NCBI GenBank assembly: GCA_027457185.1
Contig: DAIDTN010000210.1
Location: 1 to 11,730, forward strand
Direction: 5' to 3'
Length of the DNA stretch: 11,730 nucleotides
DNA from: Burkholderiales bacterium
GTDB taxonomy: Bacteria > Pseudomonadota > Gammaproteobacteria > Burkholderiales > SG8-39
Position numbers and translations under genes: made by a program. Numbering within the stretch: position 1 is the stretch's first letter; every line of letters begins with the position of its first letter. Below are positions 1 through 6,438 of this stretch, piece by piece. The notes below the pieces were generated by a model. The model was not told where the DNA came from, made no database searches, and was given only the letters and a program-made list of their open reading frames with translations.

Positions 1-38
1 GTGCTTGCCCGCGCCATCCACGAAAAGCGGGCAAGCAC
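1..38. repeat. Perfect 12-bp inverted repeat at the left edge
   Basis: Bases 1-12 (GTGCTTGCCCGC) and 27-38 (GCGGGCAAGCAC) are exact reverse complements, separated by a 14-base loop. No T-run follows, so it does not look like an intrinsic terminator. It begins at the first base of the window. It may be a genuine hairpin near the end of an upstream gene, or a fold-back artefact at a contig end. A similar arrangement occurs at the right edge. Confidence 0.7.
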
Positions 39-65
39 GCCTTGCGCGAGCTCATTGGAGTCTGA
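3..65 (+). CDS. Possible C-terminal end of an upstream gene (partial)
   Basis: Reading from base 3 gives an open frame that stops at TGA 63-65. Its last residues are KAGKHALRELIGV, and from about base 27 its codons mostly end in G or C, as in the real genes here. It would lie 6 bases before moaD. Another open frame from base 1 ends at TGA 73-75 and overlaps the moaD start as ATGA, but its codon third positions fit less well. The first 26 bases belong to the inverted repeat and may not be genuine. No family can be named from about 20 residues. Upstream partners of stand-alone MoaD-like genes are often molybdenum- or tungsten-cofactor enzymes, but nothing here shows that. Confidence 0.25.
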   Translation, partial: ACPRHPRKAGKHALRELIGV

Positions 66-71
66 GCGCAA

Positions 72-323
72 ATGATACTGCAGTACCACGCCTGGCTGCG
101 GGACAACATGGGATGCGCCACGGAACACATCCTACTGCCAGACAAGGTCGAGAATGTGGGCATGTTGCTCGACTGGCTGCAGACCCAGGACGAGCGCTTC
201 AAGCGTGCGTTCAAGTATATTGATGTCGTGCTGGTCTCGGTCAATCATCACCATGCGGATCGCGATTATCCGGTGCATGACGAGGACGAAGTAGTTCTGG
301 TACCCCCAATCGCGGGCGGCTGA
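72..323 (+). CDS. moaD: MoaD/ThiS-family sulfur carrier protein
   Basis: This is an 83-residue ubiquitin-like (beta-grasp) protein, close to the usual MoaD length of about 80. The decisive feature is the C-terminus, DEDEVVLVPPIAGG, which matches the MoaD pattern of an acidic DxDEV turn, a PPxxGG tail and a terminal Gly-Gly. In this family the last Gly is adenylated by a MoeB-type E1 enzyme and becomes a thiocarboxylate that donates sulfur to molybdopterin. Residues 2-10 (ILQYHAWLR) fit the first beta strand, and a helix around residues 29-37 (VGMLLDWLQ) is also typical. GGAG at 57-60 is a weak, distant ribosome site, so translation may depend on the gene before it. A stand-alone copy next to catabolic genes suggests it serves a local molybdo- or tungsto-enzyme outside the window. 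A ThiS-like role is the main alternative. Confidence 0.8.
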   Translation: MILQYHAWLRDNMGCATEHILLPDKVENVGMLLDWLQTQDERFKRAFKYIDVVLVSVNHHHADRDYPVHDEDEVVLVPPIAGG

Positions 324-411
324 GCGCGCGCCGTGCATTCTTTCTACTCGATGCCGCGACGGTGGCCGCGTCCAAATTTTCGATCTATTTTTTTCTTCGC
401 GAGGAAACGAA

Positions 412-552
412 ATGAAGAAACTGCAAGACAAATTTGACATCGTTACCGGCTCGGACCGCGCCATCGGGCAGGCACTGGCCTTGAACCTCGCGCGCAAAGG
501 CGCAAGAGTCATGGTGAACGATCTCGACACCGGCCCGGCAGCGTCAAGATGA
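412..552 (+). pseudogene. N-terminal remnant of a short-chain dehydrogenase
   Basis: A 46-codon frame starts at ATG 412 behind a good ribosome site (GAGGAAA, 401-407) and stops at TGA 550-552. Its first 43 residues match the start of the intact dehydrogenase at 9530 in 28 positions without gaps, including MKKL, IGQA and VNDLD followed by GPA. An intact family member is about 250-275 residues, so only the first cofactor-binding beta-alpha-beta unit is left. The Gly-rich motif is also damaged: TGSGRGIG in the intact copy is TGSDRAIG here, with two of the cofactor-contacting glycines replaced. There is no NNAG motif and no Ser-Tyr-Lys triad. The match ends abruptly after GPA, and the next bases belong to a different coding frame, which points to a deletion junction near 540-549. 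It cannot be an active dehydrogenase. It may still be translated and lead ribosomes into the next ORF through the ATGA overlap at 549-552. Confidence 0.8.
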
Positions 553-725
553 GCAAGCTTGCGGCGGCGCACGACTTCGCCCGGGTGCTGAACCGGCTCG
601 GCATCGAGGGGCAGGCAGAGGGCGGAGTCGTCATCGGCCTGCCGTTCGCGCCTGAGAGCGTCTACCGTGATTTGCACGGCAACGGCGAAAACCTGGTCCC
701 GGAAACGCCCGGAAAAGCCGCGTGA
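549..725 (+). CDS. Hypothetical 58-residue protein, possibly a gene fragment
   Basis: The frame runs from ATG 549 to TGA 723-725. It overlaps the dehydrogenase remnant by ATGA and the CoA-transferase by GTGA. The large majority of its codons end in G or C, as in the genuine genes of the window, so it is or was protein-coding. The product begins MSKLAAAHDFARVLNRLGI and contains VVIGLPFAPESVYRDLHG. I recognise no family, signal peptide or membrane segment. The frame is open back to 438, but that stretch is the dehydrogenase remnant read out of frame. One reading is that this is the 3' end of a larger gene joined to the remnant by a deletion. The other is a genuine small protein made as part of the operon. 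Confidence 0.4.
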   Translation: MSKLAAAHDFARVLNRLGIEGQAEGGVVIGLPFAPESVYRDLHGNGENLVPETPGKAA

Positions 726-1912
726 TACGCCGCACCATCCTGTCGCTGGAGCAGGCGCTGTCCCTGCCCTACGCGACGCTGCGCTTCGCGCAACTGGGCT
801 GGCGGGTCATCCGCATCGAGTCCACCCCGAGCGCTGCGGGCCTGCCGGGCGATCCGAACCGCTACATCGGCGCGCGCGTCGCCGACGACGACCGCCGCAG
901 CTATTTCGTCTCACCGAACGTCGGCAAGGAAGCCATCGCGCTCAACCTCAAGGACGCGCGCGGGCAGGAGGTACTCAAGCGCCTCATCCGGACGCTCGAC
1001 GTCGATGTCTTTTGCTGCAATACCGTACCCTCGCGCTACGCCGCGCTCGGAATCGACTATGCGACGCTCGCTGCGGTCAAGCCCGACCTGATCTGGGCCG
1101 GGATCTCGGCGATGGGGCCCCAGGTTCCGAATGCGCCGGGCTACGATCCGGTGATCCAGGCGATGGCGGGCTATATGGAAGTAACCGGCGATCCCAAAGG
1201 GCCGCCGATGCTGACCGGTATCCCGGTGATCGACCTCAAAGCGGGCGACGAGGTATACGCCAATGTGATGCTGGCCCTGCTCGACCGGAACGAAAGCGGC
1301 CGCGGCCGGCAGATCCACGTGTCGATGCTGCAGGCGGCGGCCTCGTGGCTGATCACCGTGCTGCCGCTGATCGATTTCGGCTGCGCGCCGAACGAGATCA
1401 CACGCGCGGGCAACGAGCACCGTAAATTCATACCGACCAATGTCTACCCGGCAAAGGACGGTTTCATCTACATGGCCATCGGCAGCGACGTGCAGTGGCA
1501 GCGGCTCACGGCAAGCGCGAAATTCGCCTGCGTCGCCAACGCGGAGCGCGTCACCAACGAGGGACGCCACCGCGAGCGCGAGGCGATACACCGCGACATG
1601 GCCGCTGTGACCAGCAAGCACGCGATGGAGGAAATTCTCGCCGATCTGCGCGCGGCGACCATTCCGGCAACCCGCATCCTCGACATCCGCCAGGTGCGCG
1701 AGCTGGCGCAGGTGCGCGAAAAGCTGACCCGCACCGCGATGCCCGACGCGCGCGTGGTGCACATGCAGCCGATGGCCGTCGACGTCGAAGGCGCCTGTAC
1801 CGAGCTAGCCTTCCCCCACAAATACGGCGCCGATACGCGGCAGGTGCTGGCCGAGGCCGGATACCCGGGAGCGGAAATCGACGCGCTCGCCGGCGCCGGC
1901 GTGATCGCGTGA
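722..1912 (+). CDS. Family III CoA-transferase (CaiB/BaiF type)
   Basis: This 396-residue protein has the usual family III length. These enzymes move CoA between carboxylic acids through an aspartyl-CoA anhydride. The N-terminal Rossmann-like part is visible at residues 15-33, where LPYATLRFAQLGWRVIRIE replaces the common LGAEVIKIE form. PNVGKEAIALNLK (65-77) matches the family's NRGKRSxxLDLK motif. The catalytic Asp is Asp171, in GIPVIDLKAGD. GRGRQIHVSMLQAA further on is the conserved strand-helix that follows it, and the C-terminus HKYGADTRQVLAEAGY is typical. The closest named relatives by pattern are benzylsuccinate, carnitine and formyl-CoA transferases, but the acceptor and donor acids cannot be read from sequence. 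The GTG at 722 is the only sensible start, because the frame is closed at TGA 668-670 and no other start precedes Met131. It overlaps the upstream ORF by GTGA, which suggests coupled translation. Confidence 0.93.
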   Translation: MIRRTILSLEQALSLPYATLRFAQLGWRVIRIESTPSAAGLPGDPNRYIGARVADDDRRSYFVSPNVGKEAIALNLKDARGQEVLKRLIRTLDVDVFCCNTVPSRYAALGIDYATLAAVKPDLIWAGISAMGPQVPNAPGYDPVIQAMAGYMEVTGDPKGPPMLTGIPVIDLKAGDEVYANVMLALLDRNESGRGRQIHVSMLQAAASWLITVLPLIDFGCAPNEITRAGNEHRKFIPTNVYPAKDGFIYMAIGSDVQWQRLTASAKFACVANAERVTNEGRHREREAIHRDMAAVTSKHAMEEILADLRAATIPATRILDIRQVRELAQVREKLTRTAMPDARVVHMQPMAVDVEGACTELAFPHKYGADTRQVLAEAGYPGAEIDALAGAGVIA

Positions 1913-2412
1913 GCGCGAATTTCAGGCAGCGGCTCGGCTTCGATGAGGCGAACGGGGCGCTGCGTGACGGCGATACGCGCTATGTGATGCTGCGCGAGGA
2001 CAGTCTGATGGGAATGTTCCGGCGGCTGCCGGGGCCGGCGCGCGCGGATGCGCTCGAGGCATTCGCCGCGTCGGTCGCCGAGCACGGCACACGCTCCGCC
2101 GCGCGCTACCGTGCAGCGGACGGCGACGCCGGTGATCTGCTCGCGACGATCGCGGCGACAGCGGCGCAGCTCGGCTGGGGGTTGTGGCGTTTTTCTCGCA
2201 CCGACGCCGGAGAACTGAAGCTGGAAGTGGAAAACAGTCCGTTTGCCAACGGCTACGGCGATTCGCCGCGAGCAGTGTGCGCGCCGATCGCGGGCATGTT
2301 CGAGGCAGTGGCTTCGATTGTTTTCGACGCGCCGATGCAGGTCGAGGAGGAACTCTGCGCAGCGGCTGGCGCTACCCTCTGCCGCTTCAGCGCGCAGGCG
2401 CGCAGGCCGTGA
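1909..2412 (+). CDS. V4R-domain (hydrocarbon-binding, 4-vinyl reductase-like) protein
   Basis: A 167-residue protein whose second half carries the V4R signature. LLATIAATAAQLGWGLWRF (77-95) is the helix and strand, followed by the conserved NSPFA (109-113), the C124-containing segment VCAPIAGMFEAV (123-134) and the ending EEELCAAAGATLCRF (146-160) with Cys150 and Cys158. V4R domains bind small, mostly hydrophobic ligands. They form the sensor part of aromatic-responsive regulators such as XylR and DmpR and occur in BchJ. No DNA-binding or AAA+ part is present, so this stand-alone form may bind or present a substrate, but its role is unknown. I chose the GTG at 1909, which overlaps the CoA-transferase stop as GTGA, over much earlier in-frame starts lying inside that gene. 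Its place between the CoA-transferase and the opine dehydrogenase suggests it works on their substrate. Confidence 0.8.
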   Translation: MSANFRQRLGFDEANGALRDGDTRYVMLREDSLMGMFRRLPGPARADALEAFAASVAEHGTRSAARYRAADGDAGDLLATIAATAAQLGWGLWRFSRTDAGELKLEVENSPFANGYGDSPRAVCAPIAGMFEAVASIVFDAPMQVEEELCAAAGATLCRFSAQARRP

Positions 2413-3485
2413 AGATCGCCGTGCTTGGCGGCGGCCACGGTAGCTACGCAGCGGCGGCCGATCTCGCCGAGCAAGGCCACGAGGTGCGCCTGTGGCGGCG
2501 CGATCAGGCGGCGTTCGAACCGGTCCGCACGACCGGCGCGATAACGCTGACCGACGATCGCGGCACGCGCGCAGTACCGCTCGCGAACGCCACGCCGGAC
2601 CTGGGCGAGGCCGTGCGCGGCGCCGAACTGATCGTGGTCGCCTTGCCTGCCACGGCGCAGGAAGACGTCGCGCGCGCGCTGGCGCCTCATCTGACCAGCG
2701 GCCAGGTGGTATTTCTGCCGCCTGGCACATTTGGCAGCTACGTCATGGCGGAGATCGCGCGCCAGGCCGGCGCGCACGCCGAAATCACCTGCGCCGAGAC
2801 CGGCACCCTGCGTGATCTAGCGCGCAAGCGTGGGCCCACCGAAGTCGCGATCACCATCCGCGCGACGCGCCTGCCCACGGGCACCTATCCGGCGAAACGC
2901 GCGGCCCACGCGTTCGAGGTAATCCGCCGCGCCTACCCCGCGATCGAGCCCTGCGCCGATGCGCTCTCGGCCGCGCTCATGAACGCCGGCCCGATCATCC
3001 ATCCGCCGCTCATCCTGATGAACGCGGCGGCGCTGGAACACTTCGAGCGCTGGGACATCCACAGCGAGGGCACGCAGCCTTCGGTGCGCGCGGTAACGGA
3101 CGCGCTCGATGCCGAACGCGTCGTTCTGCGCGAAGCGCTCGGCTACGCCGCGCCCCACTTCCCGCTCGCCGATCACTATACAAGCGACCGCTGGATGTAC
3201 GGCGATGCGCATCGGAAACTGGTCGACTCGGGCGACTGGCGCGAGCACATCGATTTGCGCGTGCACCGCTACATGCTCGAGGACACGGCGCTCGGCCTGG
3301 CCTTCCTTGCATCGGTGGCGCGCTGGGCCGGCTGCAGCGCCCCCTTGGCCAACGGCTTGCTCGCGCTCGCGGGCGCCATCCTCGGACGCGACTTGGCGCA
3401 CGGCCCGCGCACGCTCGAAGCGCTCGGGCTCGCAGCGCTGTCTCCCGCCGAATTCCGGCGGCTGCTCGAACAGGGGCGGGCGTGA
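2409..3485 (+). CDS. Octopine/opine dehydrogenase-family protein
   Basis: A 358-residue NAD(P)-dependent oxidoreductase. The start KIAVLGGGHGSYAAAADLA (2-20) is a dinucleotide-binding loop, followed by GHEVRLW (23-29), as in opine dehydrogenases. LIVVALPATAQEDVARALAP is the next Rossmann strand and helix. The C-terminal helical octopine-dehydrogenase domain is clear: NAGPIIHPPLILMN holds His198 at the position of the family's catalytic His, and DRWMYGDAHRKLV, LEDTALGLAFLASVA and GRDLAHGPRTLEALGL follow. Known members join an amino acid to a 2-oxo acid reductively (octopine, nopaline, staphylopine) or run the reverse reaction. The substrate here is unknown and may not be an opine. The GTG at 2409 overlaps the V4R stop as GTGA. 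The long upstream extension of the frame reads through the V4R gene and was rejected. The gene overlaps the next one by GTGA as well. Confidence 0.88.
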   Translation: MKIAVLGGGHGSYAAAADLAEQGHEVRLWRRDQAAFEPVRTTGAITLTDDRGTRAVPLANATPDLGEAVRGAELIVVALPATAQEDVARALAPHLTSGQVVFLPPGTFGSYVMAEIARQAGAHAEITCAETGTLRDLARKRGPTEVAITIRATRLPTGTYPAKRAAHAFEVIRRAYPAIEPCADALSAALMNAGPIIHPPLILMNAAALEHFERWDIHSEGTQPSVRAVTDALDAERVVLREALGYAAPHFPLADHYTSDRWMYGDAHRKLVDSGDWREHIDLRVHRYMLEDTALGLAFLASVARWAGCSAPLANGLLALAGAILGRDLAHGPRTLEALGLAALSPAEFRRLLEQGRA

Positions 3486-4465
3486 GTTCGGCGCCGCTTT
3501 GCATCGCCGCAGCCGGTGCCGGCCGGATGGGACGCGGCATCGCGCTTGCCTTTGCCTGGGGCGGTTACGCGGTTGCGCTGATCGACCTCAAGCCGCGCGA
3601 TGCGGCTGCCGCGGAGAGGTTGCGGCGCGAGGCGATGGACGAAATGGCGGCGAGCCTTGCCATGCTCGCCGAGCGGGAGGCGTTGACCGATGCCGAGGCG
3701 CAGCGCGTGCTCTCCCGCATTCGGATAGTTCCCGAGGCGCTTGCCGCACGGGCCCTTGCCGGGGCCGACGTGGTGTTCGAGTGCGTCCCGGAAACGCTGG
3801 CGGCGAAACGTAGCGCGATCGAACGGATCTGCGCGTTGGCGCCGCCCGATGCGATCCTCGCCTCCACCACCTCGACCATTCTGGTGACCGACCTGGCGCC
3901 GTTTGCGGCGCAGCCCGAGCGCCTGGTCAACGCGCACTGGCTCAATCCGGCCTACCTGATTCCGCTGGTCGAACTATCCGCCCATTCCGGCACAGCGCCC
4001 GGTGTGATTTCGCGTCTGCGCGCCCTGATCGAGGACATCGGCAAGGTGCCGGTGCTTTGCGCCGCTACGCCCGGATATATCGTTCCACGCCTGCAGGCGC
4101 TGATCATGAACGAGGCGGCGCGCATGGTCGAAGAGGGGGTGGCGAGCGCCGATGACATCGACCGCGCCACGCGCTACGGGCTCGGGCTGCGCTTTTCCGC
4201 TATCGGCGTGATCGAATTCATCGACTACGGCGGCAACGACATCCTCTACTACGCGAGCCGCTATCTCGCGCAACATCTGAGCCGCGAACGCTACAGCGCG
4301 CCTCCGATCGTCGACAGGCTGATGCGGGAGGGCAACATCGGACTCAAATCCGGACAGGGATTCTACGACTACCGCACGCGCGACCTGCCGGCGTATCGCA
4401 AAGACGTACTCGCGCGCACGCTCGGTGCGCTCAGACAGGCGGGATTGTTCCGCCCGGCGCGATGA
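3482..4465 (+). CDS. 3-hydroxyacyl-CoA dehydrogenase-family protein
   Basis: A 327-residue single-function dehydrogenase with an N-terminal NAD domain (about 5-190) and a C-terminal helical domain (about 196-325). The cofactor loop is AAGAGRMGRGIA (10-21), and Asp35 closes the second strand, which favours NAD. By spacing, Ser131 (STTST), His152 (NAHWLNPA), Asn155 and Glu164 line up with Ser137, His158, Asn161 and Glu170 of human mitochondrial HAD. The fifth position, Asn208 in the human enzyme, is Pro202 here (PGYIVPRLQ), so the substrate pocket differs from classical beta-oxidation enzymes. MNEAARMVEEGVASADDIDRA and KSGQGFYDY are otherwise typical. It likely oxidises a 3-hydroxyacyl-CoA or related hydroxy acid. 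L-gulonate or carnitine dehydrogenase-like enzymes share this fold and are alternatives. The GTG start at 3482 overlaps the preceding stop as GTGA. The start is supported by the cofactor loop beginning close to it. Confidence 0.88.
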   Translation: MSSAPLCIAAAGAGRMGRGIALAFAWGGYAVALIDLKPRDAAAAERLRREAMDEMAASLAMLAEREALTDAEAQRVLSRIRIVPEALAARALAGADVVFECVPETLAAKRSAIERICALAPPDAILASTTSTILVTDLAPFAAQPERLVNAHWLNPAYLIPLVELSAHSGTAPGVISRLRALIEDIGKVPVLCAATPGYIVPRLQALIMNEAARMVEEGVASADDIDRATRYGLGLRFSAIGVIEFIDYGGNDILYYASRYLAQHLSRERYSAPPIVDRLMREGNIGLKSGQGFYDYRTRDLPAYRKDVLARTLGALRQAGLFRPAR

Positions 4466-4473
4466 CATCGCGC
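4457..4473. repeat. 17-bp near-perfect palindrome at the gene end
   Basis: GCGCGATG, A, CATCGCGC: two 8-base arms around one central base, lying over the TGA stop (4463-4465) of the hydroxyacyl-CoA dehydrogenase. In DNA it has the symmetry of a regulator operator ahead of the livK gene. In RNA it could form a 6-bp stem with a TGACA loop, but no T-run follows. A weaker hairpin (ACCGGG 4545-4550, CCCGGT 4565-4570) occurs later in the same 143-base gap. Function is not shown by the sequence. Confidence 0.4.
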
Positions 4474-4608
4474 GGTAAAAGACCAGCGCACGATACTTAT
4501 GGACACGACGTTTCCGGCCCGATTCCATCGATTCACCATCCGCCACCGGGTTTCGCCGCTGGAGCCCGGTAGCAGCTACCCACCAGCGACAATGACGAGG
4601 AGGAAATA

Positions 4609-5751
4609 ATGCAAATCACCAGACTCAGCGCAATACTCGGGCTCGCCGCGGCCATTACGGCAAGCGCAGCAAGTGCCCAAATTACCATCGGCGTTTCGCT
4701 GGGATCCACCGGTCCCGGCGCCTCGCTCGGCATCAATTACAAGAACGCATTCACGCTCCTGCCGAAGACACTGGGCGGCGAGCCGGTGAAATACATTATC
4801 CTCGATGATGCCTCGAACCCGACCAACGCGGCCAAGAACGCGCGCAAGCTCATCATCGAAGACAAGGTGGATGCGCTAATGGGCTCGAACGGCGTGCCAT
4901 CGGCCGTGCAAATGGTTCAGGTCGCGGCCGAAGCCAAGACACCCATGATCGCACTCACGCCGGTGCCCCCGCTGGCGCCAGAACAATTTCACTGGACCTT
5001 CGTCGTGCCCCAGCCGACGGAACTCATGATGGGCGCGATCGCGGCGCACATGAAGGCGCACGGGGTAAAGACCGTCGGCTACATCGGGTTCTCCGACACC
5101 TGGGGCGACATGGTGCTCAATGCGCTCAAGTCCGATGAGGCATTGGACGGCTTCAAGATCGTCGCCGACGAACGCTACGCGCGCACCGACACCAGCGTCA
5201 CCGGGCAGGTGCTGAAGATACTGTCCCTCAAACCGGACGCGGTGGTGGTCGGCGGATCGGGGACCGGCGGCGCACTGCCGCAGATCGCGCTGGTCGAGCA
5301 CGGCTACAAAGGACCGATCTACCATAATCACGGAACGGTCAACGCCGAATTCATCAAAGTCGGCGGTAAAGATGCAGAAGGCGCCATTGCCGTGACCGGC
5401 CCGCTGATCGTCGCCGAGGAGCTTCCCGCAGATTATCCGACCAGGGCGGTGTCGCTCGACTTCACCAAGCGCTACGAAGCCGCCTTCGGCGCGGGAACGC
5501 GCAATGCCTTCTCCGGCTACACTTACGACGGTTATCTGCTGCTCAATGCCGCAGTACCCGCCGCCCTCAAGGTAGCCAAACCGGGCACGGCCGCGTTTCG
5601 CGAGGCGCTGCGCGCTTCGCTTGAAAACGTGAAAAACCTGGTCGGTTCGCATGGCGTGTACAACATGAGCCCGACGGACCATAACGGACTCGACCAACGC
5701 GCGCGCGTGCTGGTCAAAGTGGAAAACGGCGCCTGGCGTCTGTTGAAATAA
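4609..5751 (+). CDS. Periplasmic substrate-binding protein, LivK type (copy 1)
   Basis: A 380-residue binding protein of a HAAT (branched-chain amino acid type) ABC transporter, of usual family length. Residues 1-23 form a signal peptide (TRLS, a hydrophobic core, then TASAASA) with likely cleavage before Gln24. The mature start QITIGVSLGSTGPGASLGIN is the typical first strand and loop. VKYIILDDASNPTNAAKNAR, DKVDALMGSNG and RTDTSVTGQVLKIL are standard Peripla_BP_6 motifs. A strong ribosome site, GAGGAGGAA (4597-4605), lies just ahead of ATG 4609, in contrast to the overlapping starts of the neighbours, which fits high production of a binding protein. It opens the transporter block after a 143-base gap that may hold the promoter. 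The true ligand is uncertain, as this family also binds aromatic and other carboxylates. The second copy at 10398 shares about half its residues in the aligned segment around DDAS. Confidence 0.92.
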   Translation: MQITRLSAILGLAAAITASAASAQITIGVSLGSTGPGASLGINYKNAFTLLPKTLGGEPVKYIILDDASNPTNAAKNARKLIIEDKVDALMGSNGVPSAVQMVQVAAEAKTPMIALTPVPPLAPEQFHWTFVVPQPTELMMGAIAAHMKAHGVKTVGYIGFSDTWGDMVLNALKSDEALDGFKIVADERYARTDTSVTGQVLKILSLKPDAVVVGGSGTGGALPQIALVEHGYKGPIYHNHGTVNAEFIKVGGKDAEGAIAVTGPLIVAEELPADYPTRAVSLDFTKRYEAAFGAGTRNAFSGYTYDGYLLLNAAVPAALKVAKPGTAAFREALRASLENVKNLVGSHGVYNMSPTDHNGLDQRARVLVKVENGAWRLLK

Positions 5752-5773
5752 TTCCGTGGCGTTTCAGCGCGCT

Positions 5774-5801
5774 CGCCGGGCTCATCGCCATGGGCCCGGC
5801 G
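5774..5801 (+). other. Hairpin between the binding-protein gene and livH
   Basis: CGCCGGGC (5774-5781) and GCCCGGCG (5794-5801) are perfect reverse complements with a 12-base loop. The stem lies in the 117-base gap between livK copy 1 and livH, and no T-run follows. Strong hairpins at this place often protect the binding-protein mRNA or reduce read-through, so that less permease than binding protein is made. That role is inferred from position only. Confidence 0.4.
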
Positions 5802-5868
5802 CAGCGGTGAGACCATTGAAATCCCCCCTGTCTTCGCCGCCCCGCCCGGTCCGACGCAATCCAGCCCG

Positions 5869-6405
5869 ATGAATTCCGACATCATCCTCTGGCTGGTGCA
5901 GGACGGCATTACCAACGGCGCGATTTACGCACTGCTCGCGCTCGGCCTGCTGCTGGTGTTCGCCGTCACGCGCGTCATCTTCATCCCGCAAGGCGAGTTC
6001 ATCGCCTACGCCGCGCTGTCGCTCGACCTGCTGCAGGATGGCAAACTTCCCGGAACGGTGTTCGTGCTGGTCGGCGGGGGCCTCATCGCCGCCGCCGTCG
6101 ACATCGTCCTCGCGCTGCGGGAAAGAGCCCTCGGCCGGTTGCCGCGCATTCTCGCCGTCTACGTCCTGCTGCCGACAGCGATGGCGGCGATCGCCTGGTG
6201 GGCAGCCCCGCGCAGACCCGACCTTTGGCTGCAGGTGCTGATCGTGCTCGGACTGGTGGTGCCGCTCGGGCCGATTCTCTACCGGGTTGCCTACCAGCCG
6301 CTCGCCAAGGCCTCGGTGCTGGTGCTGTTCATCGTCTCGATGGCCGCGCATTATGTCCTTACCGGGCTCGGGCTGGTGTTCTTCGGCGGCGAAGGGCTGC
6401 GCTAG
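5869..6405 (+). CDS. livH: LivH N-terminal half (ends at the amber codon)
   Basis: A 178-residue membrane protein segment with about five hydrophobic spans: residues 16-36, 60-82, 94-112, 119-138 and 148-176. NGAIYALLALGLLLVF followed by IPQGEFIAYAA is the standard LivH opening. The part around residues 60-140 is longer than in E. coli LivH and includes an Arg-rich cytoplasmic-type loop (RERALGRLPR). No clear ribosome site precedes ATG 5869. If translation stops here, the product lacks the coupling loop that touches the ATPases and the last spans, so it should not work as a permease on its own. Confidence 0.8.
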   Translation: MNSDIILWLVQDGITNGAIYALLALGLLLVFAVTRVIFIPQGEFIAYAALSLDLLQDGKLPGTVFVLVGGGLIAAAVDIVLALRERALGRLPRILAVYVLLPTAMAAIAWWAAPRRPDLWLQVLIVLGLVVPLGPILYRVAYQPLAKASVLVLFIVSMAAHYVLTGLGLVFFGGEGLR

Positions 6406-6438
6406 CGCCCATTTTCCGACGCGCATTTTCACTGGGGC

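Noticed and set aside
5..223. A 72-codon plus-strand ORF overlapping moaD
   Set aside because: It begins inside the edge hairpin, has no family match and is out of frame with the clear MoaD protein.
388..394. Run of seven T as a terminator for moaD
   Set aside because: No solid GC-rich stem lies directly before it. It is more likely part of the AT-rich leader of the dehydrogenase remnant.
1495..2412. A 305-codon version of the V4R gene
   Set aside because: The first 138 residues are the CoA-transferase read out of frame. The GTG at 1909 fits the overlap pattern.
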